Positions 8,888 to 17,728 are shown, counted from the first letter of the stretch. The stretch is 43,100 nt of DNA from Candidatus Chloroheliaceae bacterium (GCA_013390945.1 JACAUC010000018.1:1-43100); one strand, 5' to 3'. Notes: generated by a model not told the origin, from the sequence alone. Made by a program: numbers and translations.

Positions 8888-9045
8888 GTTTTTGGCTAAG
8901 GGATGGTAGTGAAGAGGAGCCACATTGAAATGAAAACACAGCTACCGAGAATTATGCTAAAATCGTAACTTGAACTATTACTTTGGCTTGGTGGTAAGGG
9001 GCTCTTTGCAGAAGGCAGGTGTAGTGCGTAACCAGTTAGGGTTTA

Positions 9046-10923
9046 ATGCGTTTATTATTGAGAGCGATAGCGTATTCTTATCCAACACACTTTACCAAGC
9101 AACTGAGAAGATTAAGACGAAAAACAGGAAGAGATAAATTGAACCAAAACGAAGTTAATAAAGGACGCACTTCCAAACAAACCCTTTTCGACTCAGAAAT
9201 ACCTACCCGCCTCAATCCGCCTAGTAGTCGTCTCCAACCATCAATTCCTACTCGCATCGGACCAGAAGCTCCTACCCGCCTCAATGCCTTTTCTACTGGC
9301 TCTAAGAAATCAGTCCAACCCGTAAAATCAACTTTCTGGCTGTGGACTATTTGGATGGTCTTTGGTGTGTTGGTGATAGCAACGGGAGTGGCACTCTTCT
9401 TTTATTTTCGGGCGGTTAGCTTTGTAAATGCCACCTTGGGCGGCCATAATGCACCCTCCCTACTAACGGCGGTGGCATCTCCTACCGCTGCCAAGGTATT
9501 GGTACAGGCCGAGGTAGCCCCAGTGGTAGTTTTGCCTACTTTTGTGCCTCGTCCGGCCATCACCGCTACTCCCGATAACACGCCCGCTATTGTGCAGCGT
9601 ATTCGGCGTGGTGAACGGGTCTCGGTGCTAGTGTTGGGCTATGGCGGAAAAGGCCACGACGGTGCGTTTCTGACCGATACTATCCTCTTAATTACCTACG
9701 ATCCAGCCCATAAAGCGGTCTCAATGGTCAATATTCCACGTGATTTTTATGCTTTTATACCTTATGGTGGTTCTAAAATCGGCTTTTGGAGTAAGATTAA
9801 TGCTGCTTTTTCTTTTATAGTAGAAAATAACGTTGCGTCTGCCCAACTTTCGCCCCGCTATCGTTACAGCGATGATAACACCAAAATAGATGCAGCGGCC
9901 AATCTTACCAAAGATATAGTCGAAGAGATTACGGGTATTCCGATTGATTATTGGGTAACTTTTAGCTTTGATGGTTTCCGACGTTTAATTGATGCGATTG
10001 GCGGCGTGGATGTGGTGGTGGATACCACCTTTGATGATTATGAATATCCGGCTAACGATAACCCGGAAATTGATGCCAGCTATAAACATATTCACTTTGA
10101 GGCTGGACCCAACCATCTAAACGGGGAGCGGGCTATCGAATTTGCCCGTAGCCGTAAATCGTCCCAAGACGGCAATGATTTCAACCGTTCTAAGCGTCAG
10201 ATGAAGGTGGTTCAGGCGGTTAAGGAAAAACTAATTCGGCCTGATCTTCTCTTCAAAACCTTGAGTATAATGGACGCTTTGCAGGGCAATATGCGTACTA
10301 GTCTCTCCTTCAGCGAAGCCCGCGGCTTGACCGATTATTTCCGTACCAATGAGGGCGCAGCTAAAATCAATAATGTACTCTTTATTTCCCAAATTTTGAG
10401 TAGCAACTTTCTCTACGATTCCACCTCTGCCGCAACTGGCTATATTTTAATACCTCAAGCGGGGCAGGGTAATTACAAAGATATTCAAGAGTGGTTGCAG
10501 CTTGGCCTAAACGCACCAGAATTGCGCTATGAGAATATGAAGGTTCAGGTTCAAAATGCTAGTGGCTTGTGGAAATATGGTAGCAGTGTTAGCGAAAGTT
10601 TACAAACCACTGGCTTTGAGGTTTTGCCCTCCATCTGGGCTAACCCTTCTTCAGTGACTACTATTCTGGATTACACCAAGGGCAAGGCCCGTTACAGCTT
10701 GCGTACCCTTAGCGGTCTCTTCCCGGCGGCGACTATCAAAACAGGAGAGCGCACTGCCGAGGGTGGCCCTGATTTAGTAGTGGTATTGGGGCAAGACTAT
10801 GCCGAGCCGACCGCCACGCCGGTGCCGCCCAAGCGGGTTACGCCGAGTGGGTTTAATACTGCCACTAAACCTAGCAGTACCCCTCGTGTAGCGGTGACTT
10901 CTCCTCCAGCTAGTCGGCCTTGA
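9046..10923 (+). CDS. LCP (LytR-CpsA-Psr) family cell-envelope ligase
   Basis: A 625-residue membrane-anchored protein. A long cytoplasmic N-terminus (1-96) carries three PTR motifs (53-55, 68-70, 76-78). One membrane segment (about 97-121) precedes a linker and the extracytoplasmic LCP domain (about 193-430), with VLGYGG, TDTILLITYDP, SMVNIPRD and the Arg-rich FARSRKSSQDGNDFNRSKRQ. A LytR_C domain follows (about 500-590, VQVQNASGLWKYGS), then a Pro/Ser/Thr-rich tail. Family knowledge: LCP enzymes move polyprenyl-linked glycopolymers onto peptidoglycan or other envelope acceptors, outside the membrane. It lies just after the glycan-initiating transferase, which fits attachment of that glycan. 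Start: ATG with AGGG close upstream, moderately supported. Confidence 0.9.
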   Translation: MRLLLRAIAYSYPTHFTKQLRRLRRKTGRDKLNQNEVNKGRTSKQTLFDSEIPTRLNPPSSRLQPSIPTRIGPEAPTRLNAFSTGSKKSVQPVKSTFWLWTIWMVFGVLVIATGVALFFYFRAVSFVNATLGGHNAPSLLTAVASPTAAKVLVQAEVAPVVVLPTFVPRPAITATPDNTPAIVQRIRRGERVSVLVLGYGGKGHDGAFLTDTILLITYDPAHKAVSMVNIPRDFYAFIPYGGSKIGFWSKINAAFSFIVENNVASAQLSPRYRYSDDNTKIDAAANLTKDIVEEITGIPIDYWVTFSFDGFRRLIDAIGGVDVVVDTTFDDYEYPANDNPEIDASYKHIHFEAGPNHLNGERAIEFARSRKSSQDGNDFNRSKRQMKVVQAVKEKLIRPDLLFKTLSIMDALQGNMRTSLSFSEARGLTDYFRTNEGAAKINNVLFISQILSSNFLYDSTSAATGYILIPQAGQGNYKDIQEWLQLGLNAPELRYENMKVQVQNASGLWKYGSSVSESLQTTGFEVLPSIWANPSSVTTILDYTKGKARYSLRTLSGLFPAATIKTGERTAEGGPDLVVVLGQDYAEPTATPVPPKRVTPSGFNTATKPSSTPRVAVTSPPASRP

Positions 10924-11033
10924 TGAGCAGGTAGGGGCATTTTCCACTTGGGATTGGGAAGCCCGTGTTTATTATAATATCAATTTGAATGATTATATAA
11001 CCAGAGCGAATGAAACATATCCCAGCATTGCTC

Positions 11034-11062
11034 TTGACTCTGCCCATAACTTGTGCTATAGT
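11034..11062 (+). promoter_or_regulatory. Sigma70-type promoter for nrdR
   Basis: TTGACT (11034-11039), 17-bp spacer, TATAGT (11057-11062). The expected start near 11069 leaves a leader of about 100 nt before the GTG of nrdR. Confidence 0.7.
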
Positions 11063-11171
11063 TCTAAGAGTAGTACAACATTTAGATATGTGGCCTAAAA
11101 GGTTCTCTTCAGATTGGTTCAATGGTGGTTCGGCTCCGAATAAGAGCTTAGTAAAGAAAGCATAAAAACGG

Positions 11172-11684
11172 GTGAAATGTCCGTTCTGCCATAATCGGGA
11201 ATCCAAAGTAATAGACTCACGTGATTTGCGCGAGGGGGAAAGTATTCGCCGCCGCCGCGAATGTCTTAAATGTGGTCATCGCTTTACTACCTATGAGCGA
11301 GTCGAGCCGATCAATGTTTTGGTAATTAAAAAAGATGGCAATCGCGAAGAATATAGCCGCGAAAAGCTGAGTCGAGGTGTCCTGACCGCCTTCACCAAAC
11401 GTCCCACTCAGGCCGCACAAATCAAGCAATTGATTGACGAAGTGGAAGCCGAAATCTTTCAAAACGGCGAACTCGAAATACTTAGCCGCCGCATTGGTGA
11501 ACTAGTGATGAATAAATTGCAAGCGGCTGACCCGGTAGCTTATATCCGCTTTGCCTCGGTCTACCGCGAATTTGCCGATTTAGATGTAATGCGTAACGAA
11601 ATGGATAAACTGGTCAATCAGGAACGTGAGAAACGTGAAAAACAGCACATCCACGCTGCTCTTCAAGAGGGTATCAGCCCTTGA
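11172..11684 (+). CDS. nrdR: Transcriptional repressor NrdR
   Basis: A 170-residue NrdR. The GTG start is fixed by the invariant opening MKCPFC. The zinc ribbon uses CPFC and CLKCGHR (about residues 3-37), followed by FTTYERVE and an ATP-cone domain (about 49-139: LVIKKDGNREEYSREKL and the following helices). It senses ATP/dATP through the cone and represses ribonucleotide reductase genes. The nrdJ gene lies 220 nt downstream on the same strand, the expected target. I looked for the tandem 16-bp NrdR boxes before nrdR and nrdJ and saw no convincing pair. The C-terminal tail is charged and slightly longer than in the short NrdRs. Confidence 0.97.
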   Translation: MKCPFCHNRESKVIDSRDLREGESIRRRRECLKCGHRFTTYERVEPINVLVIKKDGNREEYSREKLSRGVLTAFTKRPTQAAQIKQLIDEVEAEIFQNGELEILSRRIGELVMNKLQAADPVAYIRFASVYREFADLDVMRNEMDKLVNQEREKREKQHIHAALQEGISP

Positions 11685-11904
11685 TCTGCTCTATTAAACT
11701 CTAATTTTTAATAACTTTGGTCAGCTTTTATTCAGTTTGACTTTGCTCACCTTAGAGCAGAAGTTTATTTGTTGTGACCTTTTTTGTCAGTGGCATAAAA
11801 AGGTACAGGATAAATTTAAGAGAGAGATAGACAAAAAGTAGCGAAGTTACCTAAAACCGTCCGAGGCAGATTAACTATTGAAAAATTTAGAAAGGGGTCA
11901 TTAT

Positions 11905-14900
11905 ATGTTGATGGAAACATTTGATTCTACCAGAATTGTATTTCCGGGTACGATTGTCAAGCGCGATGGCAAGGTCGTCTCTTTTGAGATTGAACGGATC
12001 GAGAAGGCACTCCACCGCTGCTTTGCCAGTTTCAACCGCACCCCAGGAACTAGCGTTCATGAATTAGCCCGGCGCGTTGCCAATATCGTAGTGGCAAAGG
12101 GTACACCGCCAACGGTCGAGAGTGTACAAGATATTGTCGAGATGGTTTTGCAGGCAGCAGGCGAATTTGAGGCCGCCAAACGCTACATCCTCTACCGCGC
12201 CGAACATGCCCGTGAGCGCGAGGAACGTCCTGTGCCAGAGGAGGTACGTCAGGCTTTTGCCCAATCGTCCCATTATTTCCCCACCCAACTTCAGCAGTTT
12301 CAATTCTTTGATAAATACTCCCGCTTCGACTACAAGCTAGGTCGTCGCGAGACGTGGGTGGAGACGGTCAATCGCACCGTCAACTTCCTCTATGAGTTGG
12401 CCGGGTCACGCCTAGAAGCCGAGACCTACGAACGTCTTCGGCGTGGTATTTTAGAGATGAAGGTTATGCCCTCGATGCGCCTTCTGGCGATGGCTGGACC
12501 TGCCGCCCGTCGTTCCAATATTACCATCTATAACTGTTCCTACCAGCCAGTCGAAAGTATTGATTCTTTTGTGGAAGCTTTGATTATCTCGATGAGTGGC
12601 TGTGGGGTCGGCTTTTCGGTCGAGCGCGAGTATATCGAAAATTTTCCCCGGATTCGTCGTCAGACCGGACAGATGGCCCCTACTTTTACCGTCCCAGATT
12701 CAGCCGAGGGCTGGGCGCAGGCACTACGAATTGGCCTCGAAACTTGGTTTGAGGGGGGTGATATTCGCTTTGATCTCACCCGGCTTCGCCAAGCGGGTGC
12801 GCCACTGCGTACCAAAGGTGGTCGTGCCTCTGGTCCAGAGCCACTTAGGGCGATGTTGGAATTTGTCCGTTCCCGCTTGTTTTCTCGTCAGGGAAGCTTC
12901 CTGCGTTCGATTGATGCCCACGACATAATGTGTATTGTTGGTAACGCTGCCGTTAGTGGGGGGGTTCGGCGCACCGCGATGCTCTCCCTCTTCGATTACG
13001 ATGACTTAGAGATGCGCCACTGTAAGAACGGCGATTTTGAGCGCGAGAATAGCCAACGCTGGAACGCCAACAATAGTGCGGTTTGGCCGGAGGGTGGTTT
13101 ATCTCAATTGGAGGTAGCTCATCAAGTGCTGGATATGGTAGAGTCGGGAAGGGGTGAGCCGGGGATCTTTAATCGGCAGGCTGCCCTAGACTTGAAACCG
13201 GAGCGCCGCTCCACCACCATGACTATGCCCGATGGTTCGGTTCAGCCCGTCAGATTTGGTACTAATCCCTGTGTTACGGGCGATACTTGGGTGATGACCG
13301 AAGATGGCCCCCGCCAAGTTAATCAGTTGGTTGGCAAATCTCATCTTACGCTGGTCAATGGAGAGCTTTATCCTACCACCGAAGTCGGTTTCTGGCATAC
13401 CGGGGATAAACCGGTTTCTCGTCTCTTGACCAAAGAGGGCTATGAACTACGCCTCACCGAAAATCATAAGGTTGAGGTGGTTACTTACCATACTCCCAAG
13501 ACCGAACGCACCGAATGGCGAGAATTATCCGCGCTCAAACCCGGTGATCTAGTCAAGTTGCACGACCATCGCGCGTCCGGTTACTGGACTTCCTACGGCA
13601 ATTACGCTGAAGGTTGGCTATTGGGTTCACTGTTGGGTGATGGTACTTTCTCCAGCCGTCCCGGTCTTTCGGTAGAGGTTAAGACTCAGGCTCACCTAGA
13701 ATACTGGGGTGAGAAGAGCGAATATATGGCTCAGCAGGCGTTAGGAAGGGTTAAAGAGAGTGTCCGAACTCGTGCTGATTTGTCGGCAGTGGCGGCTACT
13801 CAACCGGGTAAATATCGCGTAAGTTCGGCTGGTCTCGCTGAGCTTGCTCAAACTTATGGTATTAGGCAAGCTCACAAAGAGATTACGTCCCTTGTAGAGC
13901 AGGCTTCCAGCGATTTCTACTTGGGTTTTCTGCAGAGCTTATTCGATGCTGATGGTACAATTAGCGGTAGCCAAGCGAAAGGGGTGAGTGTTCGCCTTAG
14001 CCAGAGCAACCTCCAGACTCTCAAGGCAGTGCAACGCATGTTGTTGCGTTTAGGCATTGCTTCCACGATTTACCAAAACCGCCGGGCCGAGGGCTTTCGG
14101 TTGATGCCGGACGGCAAAGGTGGCCTGAAGGAATATTTTACCCAAGCACAACACGAACTCGCGATTGCTGGGGCTAACCTTATAACTTTTGCTACTCAAA
14201 TAGGCTTTAGCGAACCGTTTAAGGCAGAACGACTAAAGAGGCTTATTTCGGTTTACAAGCGGACTCCTAACCGCGAGTTCTTCCGGGCTACCGTTGCTTC
14301 GATCACTCCTGATGGTGTGGAAGCCGTCTACGATTGTTCTGTACCCGGCCCCAACGCTTTTGATGCCAATGGCTTTATGGCTCACAACTGCGGCGAAATC
14401 ATCTTGCGCCCTTGGGCCTTCTGTAACCTAAGCGCGGTCATCGCCCGACAAGATGACACTTTGGAGAGCTTACAGGAAAAGGTGGAGCTTGCTACCATTA
14501 TCGGCACAATTCAGGCTACCGCCACTTACTTCCCCGGCTTGCGTCCGATCTGGCAACGTAACTGTGAGGAGGAGCGTTTGCTAGGAGTTGACATAACTGG
14601 ACAATTGGACAGTGTGGCGGCTCAGGATGCCGAGATCAAGGCCCGGTTACGCCAGTATACCCAAGAGGTTAACCGCCAAACCGCAGCAAAGTTGGGGGTT
14701 AATCAGGCGGCGGCTTTAACCTGCGTTAAGCCTAGCGGCAACACTAGCCAAATGGTCAACTGTGCCTCTGGTCTACATGCGCGTTGGTCCCCGTATTATG
14801 TTCGGAATGTGCGAGTGGCGGGACACTCACCCATCTTTCGGGTTTTGCGTGAGGCTGGTGTACCAATGGATCCAGAGAATGGGCAAACCCCGGAGAACGC

Positions 14901-15306
14901 TACCACGTGGGTGATTCACTTCCCGGTAAAATCACCTGAAGGGGCGATCACTCGTAACCGCCGTACTGCCATTGAGCAGTGCAATTATTGGCTGCAAAAT
15001 AAGTTATACTGGACGGAGCATAATCCTTCGATAACGATTACCTATCGGCCTGATGAGGTGTTGGATTTGCTGAGTTGGATTTGGGAGCATCGCAGTCAGC
15101 TTGGGGGGATGGCCTTTCTGCCTACCTTTGATGCTCTGTATGCCCAATTGCCTTATATCGAAATTTCGGCGGAAGAGTACCACAAACTCGCGGCAGAGTT
15201 TCCAGAGGTAGATTTCTCGAAGCTTTATCGTTATGAGTTGAGCGATCTTACCACCGCCGCGCAGGAACTGGCCTGTTCGTCGGGTAGCTGCGAAGTAGAT
15301 TTATAG
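11905..15306 (+). CDS. nrdJ: Vitamin B12-dependent ribonucleoside-diphosphate reductase with intein
   Basis: Class II ribonucleotide reductase precursor of 1133 residues; without the intein the mature enzyme is 760. The ATG at 11905 is chosen because AAAGGGG lies 7 nt upstream; the frame extends 27 nt further only to a TTG. An ATP cone occupies about 8-95. YNCSY (Cys211) and SGCGVGFS follow. The thiyl-radical motif NPCGEI is split by the intein at its Cys, and CNLS lies 11 residues after that Cys in the spliced protein, matching the C322/C333 spacing known for the Thermotoga NrdJ. PSGNTSQMVNCASG is present, and the C-terminus SCSSGSC-like (CSSGSCEVDL) is the usual shuttle thiol pair. It makes dNDPs from NDPs with adenosylcobalamin. 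NrdR is encoded just upstream. Confidence 0.96.
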   Translation: MLMETFDSTRIVFPGTIVKRDGKVVSFEIERIEKALHRCFASFNRTPGTSVHELARRVANIVVAKGTPPTVESVQDIVEMVLQAAGEFEAAKRYILYRAEHAREREERPVPEEVRQAFAQSSHYFPTQLQQFQFFDKYSRFDYKLGRRETWVETVNRTVNFLYELAGSRLEAETYERLRRGILEMKVMPSMRLLAMAGPAARRSNITIYNCSYQPVESIDSFVEALIISMSGCGVGFSVEREYIENFPRIRRQTGQMAPTFTVPDSAEGWAQALRIGLETWFEGGDIRFDLTRLRQAGAPLRTKGGRASGPEPLRAMLEFVRSRLFSRQGSFLRSIDAHDIMCIVGNAAVSGGVRRTAMLSLFDYDDLEMRHCKNGDFERENSQRWNANNSAVWPEGGLSQLEVAHQVLDMVESGRGEPGIFNRQAALDLKPERRSTTMTMPDGSVQPVRFGTNPCVTGDTWVMTEDGPRQVNQLVGKSHLTLVNGELYPTTEVGFWHTGDKPVSRLLTKEGYELRLTENHKVEVVTYHTPKTERTEWRELSALKPGDLVKLHDHRASGYWTSYGNYAEGWLLGSLLGDGTFSSRPGLSVEVKTQAHLEYWGEKSEYMAQQALGRVKESVRTRADLSAVAATQPGKYRVSSAGLAELAQTYGIRQAHKEITSLVEQASSDFYLGFLQSLFDADGTISGSQAKGVSVRLSQSNLQTLKAVQRMLLRLGIASTIYQNRRAEGFRLMPDGKGGLKEYFTQAQHELAIAGANLITFATQIGFSEPFKAERLKRLISVYKRTPNREFFRATVASITPDGVEAVYDCSVPGPNAFDANGFMAHNCGEIILRPWAFCNLSAVIARQDDTLESLQEKVELATIIGTIQATATYFPGLRPIWQRNCEEERLLGVDITGQLDSVAAQDAEIKARLRQYTQEVNRQTAAKLGVNQAAALTCVKPSGNTSQMVNCASGLHARWSPYYVRNVRVAGHSPIFRVLREAGVPMDPENGQTPENATTWVIHFPVKSPEGAITRNRRTAIEQCNYWLQNKLYWTEHNPSITITYRPDEVLDLLSWIWEHRSQLGGMAFLPTFDALYAQLPYIEISAEEYHKLAAEFPEVDFSKLYRYELSDLTTAAQELACSSGSCEVDL
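13270..14388 (+). mobile_element. Intein with LAGLIDADG homing endonuclease in NrdJ (373 residues)
   Basis: Precursor residues 456-828. The first residue is Cys (CVTGDTWV, block A); block B is LTENHKVEV with its His. The two endonuclease motifs are LLGSLLGDG and FLQSLFDADG, the DOD class. Block F is VYDCSVPGPNAFDANGF and the end is MAHN, with penultimate His and terminal Asn, followed by +1 Cys of the host. Removing it restores NPCGEI. All splice residues and both endonuclease acidic motifs are present, so splicing and homing both look intact. The frame is unbroken. Confidence 0.95.
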
Positions 15307-15317
15307 TTCACTTTGAG

Positions 15318-15357
15318 GCTAGGCCACACCTGCGGAGTCCCTCAAGTGTGGCCTAGC
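15318..15357 (+). terminator. Hairpin after nrdJ, probable terminator without a T run
   Basis: A 12-bp perfect stem GCTAGGCCACAC / GTGTGGCCTAGC with a 16-nt loop, starting 12 nt after the nrdJ stop. There is no T run after it, so it may stabilise the message end rather than terminate by itself. Confidence 0.65.
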
Positions 15358-15428
15358 TTAAAGAAGCAAATCCGAATTTAAAAATTGGTTGAAAAAGGCG
15401 CAACTTGACATAGCATGGCTATTGCCTT

Positions 15429-15493
15429 TTGACTCGCATTAGAGTAAAATTACAATCACCTTGTTGTAGCTGTTGTAACTTATAAAATACAAC
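15429..15493 (+). promoter_or_regulatory. Promoter of the aldehyde oxidoreductase gene with a possible operator
   Basis: TTGACT (15429-15434), 16-bp spacer, TACAAT (15451-15456). Just downstream of the expected start are a 9-bp-spaced direct repeat TGTTGTA (15462, 15471) and an inverted pair GTTGTA-N10-TACAAC (15472-15493). The position over the start region suits a repressor site; the regulator is unknown. Confidence 0.5.
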
Positions 15494-15543
15494 ATGGCCG
15501 TTAGAACGGACACTTCCACAGCAGGTTAGAGTGAAGAGAACCA

Positions 15544-17409
15544 ATGTCATACGCCAATAAAGTTCTTCGTGTAAACTTAACTACCCGTAAAGTTGTTACT
15601 ATACCCCTGCCTGAGCCTCTCAAGCGGGATTATTTAGGTGGACGCGGTTTTGCTGTAAAAATGCTCTATGAGCTGCTACCAAAAGGAACCGAGCCGTTTG
15701 CCCCTGAAAACCTCCTGATTTTTGCGACCGGGCCACTCAATGGTACGATGGCTCCCGCCGCCGCTAGTCTCACCGTTGCCACGCGCTCTCCGCTTACGGG
15801 CCTGATTGGTCAGGATACGGTAGCGGGGTTTTGGGCCAGTGAACTGAAATTTGCTGGCTACGATATGATTGTCATTCAGGGTAAGTCGGATGAGTTGGTT
15901 TACCTAGAAATAGATGATGATCGGGTGGAAATTAAGCCCGCCGACTGGTTGCGTGGGCGCACTACCCATAGCACCATTGACCTGTTGCACGAGCGGCTGG
16001 GTGACGATTATAAGGTGGCAACGATTGGCCCGGCCGGGGAAAATCGGGTGCTTTATGCCAGTATCTTGTGCGACCATCTTGACCACTTGGCCCGGACTGG
16101 CCTAGGGGCAGTGATGGGTGCCAAGAATTTGAAAGCGATTGCCGTTCACGGGACACACGACGTGAATGTGGTTCATGCTGACAAATTCTTGAACAAGATG
16201 AAAGAGACCCATATCGCCCTTCGCAATGATCGGATGTTCAATGCGATGAGCCGCTATGGTACGACTGAACTGGTCGGAATTGCTCACACTAATGGAGCCC
16301 TTTCTATCCGCAATGGGCAGGACGGGGTTTTTAACCGGATCATCGGTCTTAGCCGCAATACGATGGATAACCTTTCGCGTGGCCCCGACCGTAAGCTGGT
16401 AGATCGGCCTTGCAGTAGTTGTATTATGCCCTGCAAAGCCTTTATTGAAATTTCGCGCAATCAAACCCACATCCGCCGCAACCGCCCGGAATATCAGGTA
16501 ATTGCTAGTTTAGGTCCGCGTTGTGGTATTTCTAGTGCCAATACCCTGATCGAGGCCAACCATCTCTGTGAAGAATTAGGTATGGATCAGATTTCATTAG
16601 GCGGTAGTATTGCCTTTCTGATGGAAGCCTACCAGCGTCGTCTTTACAACGAACAGGTGATAGAATGGGGTAACGAAGACCTCCTCTTGGATTTGATTCG
16701 CCAAACCTCCGCCCGCCAAGGAGCTGGTGAATTGTTGGCCCGCGGCGTTCGCAACATTTCACGCACCATTCCTGGTAGTCGAGACTTTGCCATGGAGGTG
16801 AAGGGTCTCGAACTGCCCGCCTTAGATGGTCGGGCTGCCAAAGCACATGCGTTGGCGATGGCGGTGTGCAACCGGGGTGGTGATACTGGTTTGCATATGC
16901 CGCAGTTTGAAATTCTCGATAAAAGCTTGGCTGAAGCTGAAAATGAGTTTATCTATGCGAGTGCCGCCGATCCTGCCGATTGGCAAGGTAAATCTAATAT
17001 GGTGGTTTGGCACGAATATTTTGGAGCGGTTTTGGATTCAGCTTCGATCTGTAAGCACTACGCTTTCACGGCTTATGCTCTCAAACCGCATGATTTAGCC
17101 GCGCTGCTCTCGTTTGCCACTGGCACTCGCTTTACCGAAATGGATGTGATGATGACCGGGGAACGAATCAGCACTATCGAGCGGATGTTCAACTTGCGTT
17201 TCGGGATGCACCCCACCATAGACGATACCCTTCCCAAACGTCTGCTCAACGACCGACTTAACGAGGGTAAAGCCGCAGGACAGAGCATCGAACTTAGTCG
17301 TATGTTGACCGAATATTATATGCTACGTGGCTTCAATGATGATGGTACTCCCCGTATGGAAAACCTGCAAAGTCTCGGCCTCGTCAGCGAAAGAACGCCC
17401 ACCCGTTAG
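15544..17409 (+). CDS. Tungsten-dependent aldehyde ferredoxin oxidoreductase family protein
   Basis: A 621-residue member of the AOR family, typical in length. The N-terminal domain opens VLRVNLTTRKV and has DYLGGRGFAVKMLYE and ATGPLNGT, the pterin-binding region. The [4Fe-4S] ligands are CSSCIMPC (about 304-311) plus a late Cys in SASICKHYAF. Family knowledge: these cytoplasmic enzymes use a bis-pyranopterin tungsten cofactor and a 4Fe-4S cluster to oxidise aldehydes to acids with ferredoxin. No ferredoxin or cofactor-synthesis gene is adjacent, so the physiological aldehyde is unknown. It has its own promoter and an intrinsic-looking hairpin behind it (17444-17493), so it is probably monocistronic. 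Confidence 0.93.
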   Translation: MSYANKVLRVNLTTRKVVTIPLPEPLKRDYLGGRGFAVKMLYELLPKGTEPFAPENLLIFATGPLNGTMAPAAASLTVATRSPLTGLIGQDTVAGFWASELKFAGYDMIVIQGKSDELVYLEIDDDRVEIKPADWLRGRTTHSTIDLLHERLGDDYKVATIGPAGENRVLYASILCDHLDHLARTGLGAVMGAKNLKAIAVHGTHDVNVVHADKFLNKMKETHIALRNDRMFNAMSRYGTTELVGIAHTNGALSIRNGQDGVFNRIIGLSRNTMDNLSRGPDRKLVDRPCSSCIMPCKAFIEISRNQTHIRRNRPEYQVIASLGPRCGISSANTLIEANHLCEELGMDQISLGGSIAFLMEAYQRRLYNEQVIEWGNEDLLLDLIRQTSARQGAGELLARGVRNISRTIPGSRDFAMEVKGLELPALDGRAAKAHALAMAVCNRGGDTGLHMPQFEILDKSLAEAENEFIYASAADPADWQGKSNMVVWHEYFGAVLDSASICKHYAFTAYALKPHDLAALLSFATGTRFTEMDVMMTGERISTIERMFNLRFGMHPTIDDTLPKRLLNDRLNEGKAAGQSIELSRMLTEYYMLRGFNDDGTPRMENLQSLGLVSERTPTR

Positions 17410-17443
17410 TTAAAACTTATTGGTAACTACGTTGCAAAGTTGG

Positions 17444-17493
17444 CGGACGGAGCCGCACTCCCACAGAGTTAACCTTTGAGGCGGCTCCGTCCG
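17444..17493 (+). terminator. Strong hairpin after the aldehyde oxidoreductase gene
   Basis: CGGACGGAGCCGC (17444-17456) pairs perfectly with GCGGCTCCGTCCG (17481-17493), 13 bp, with a 24-nt loop. No T run follows. It directly adjoins the aminotransferase remnant, so it could be a terminator or the scar of the rearrangement that brought the remnant here. Confidence 0.6.
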
Positions 17494-17728
17494 TTGGTAG
17501 GAGAACCCGGTAGCGTGGTGCGTGAAGTACTGGGGCGAGGCGAGATTATTGGCCTAGAGCTAAAGCTTTCAGGTAGTACCCTACCTGAAAGCTTTGATGG
17601 AACAAGGGGTTTTGACCCTACCCGCCGGGCCAAATGTGTTGCATCTCTTACCGCCTCTGGTTATCGAGCGCACTCAAATTGATTTCGCCGCAGAACAAAT
17701 CAAGGCCGTCCTTACCCAAACTTTGTAG
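17484..17728 (+). pseudogene. Frameshifted 3' remnant of an acetylornithine aminotransferase-like gene
   Basis: Frame 1 from about 17484 reads a sequence ending VVREVLGRGEIIGLELK, the conserved C-terminal-domain start of class III acetylornithine/LysW-aminoadipate aminotransferases. After a frameshift near 17562-17573 the next frame reads PYLKALMEQGVLTLPAGPNV, then LHLLPPLVIERTQIDFAAEQ and a TAG stop at 17726, again the family's C-terminal block. The N-terminal three quarters, including the PLP lysine, are missing. It begins right after the hairpin arm at 17481-17493. This is clearly protein-derived but cannot be functional as it stands. Confidence 0.8.

Noticed and set aside
11685..11904. 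Cobalamin riboswitch before the B12-dependent nrdJ
   Set aside because: A GTCAGTGGC stretch recalls the B12 box, but the conserved multi-helix architecture is not visible in the 220-bp gap.
11000..11905. NrdR boxes
   Set aside because: I looked for two 16-bp ACAC-ATAT-GTGT-like palindromes before nrdR and nrdJ; only weak, single, imperfect matches (such as near 11078) were found.
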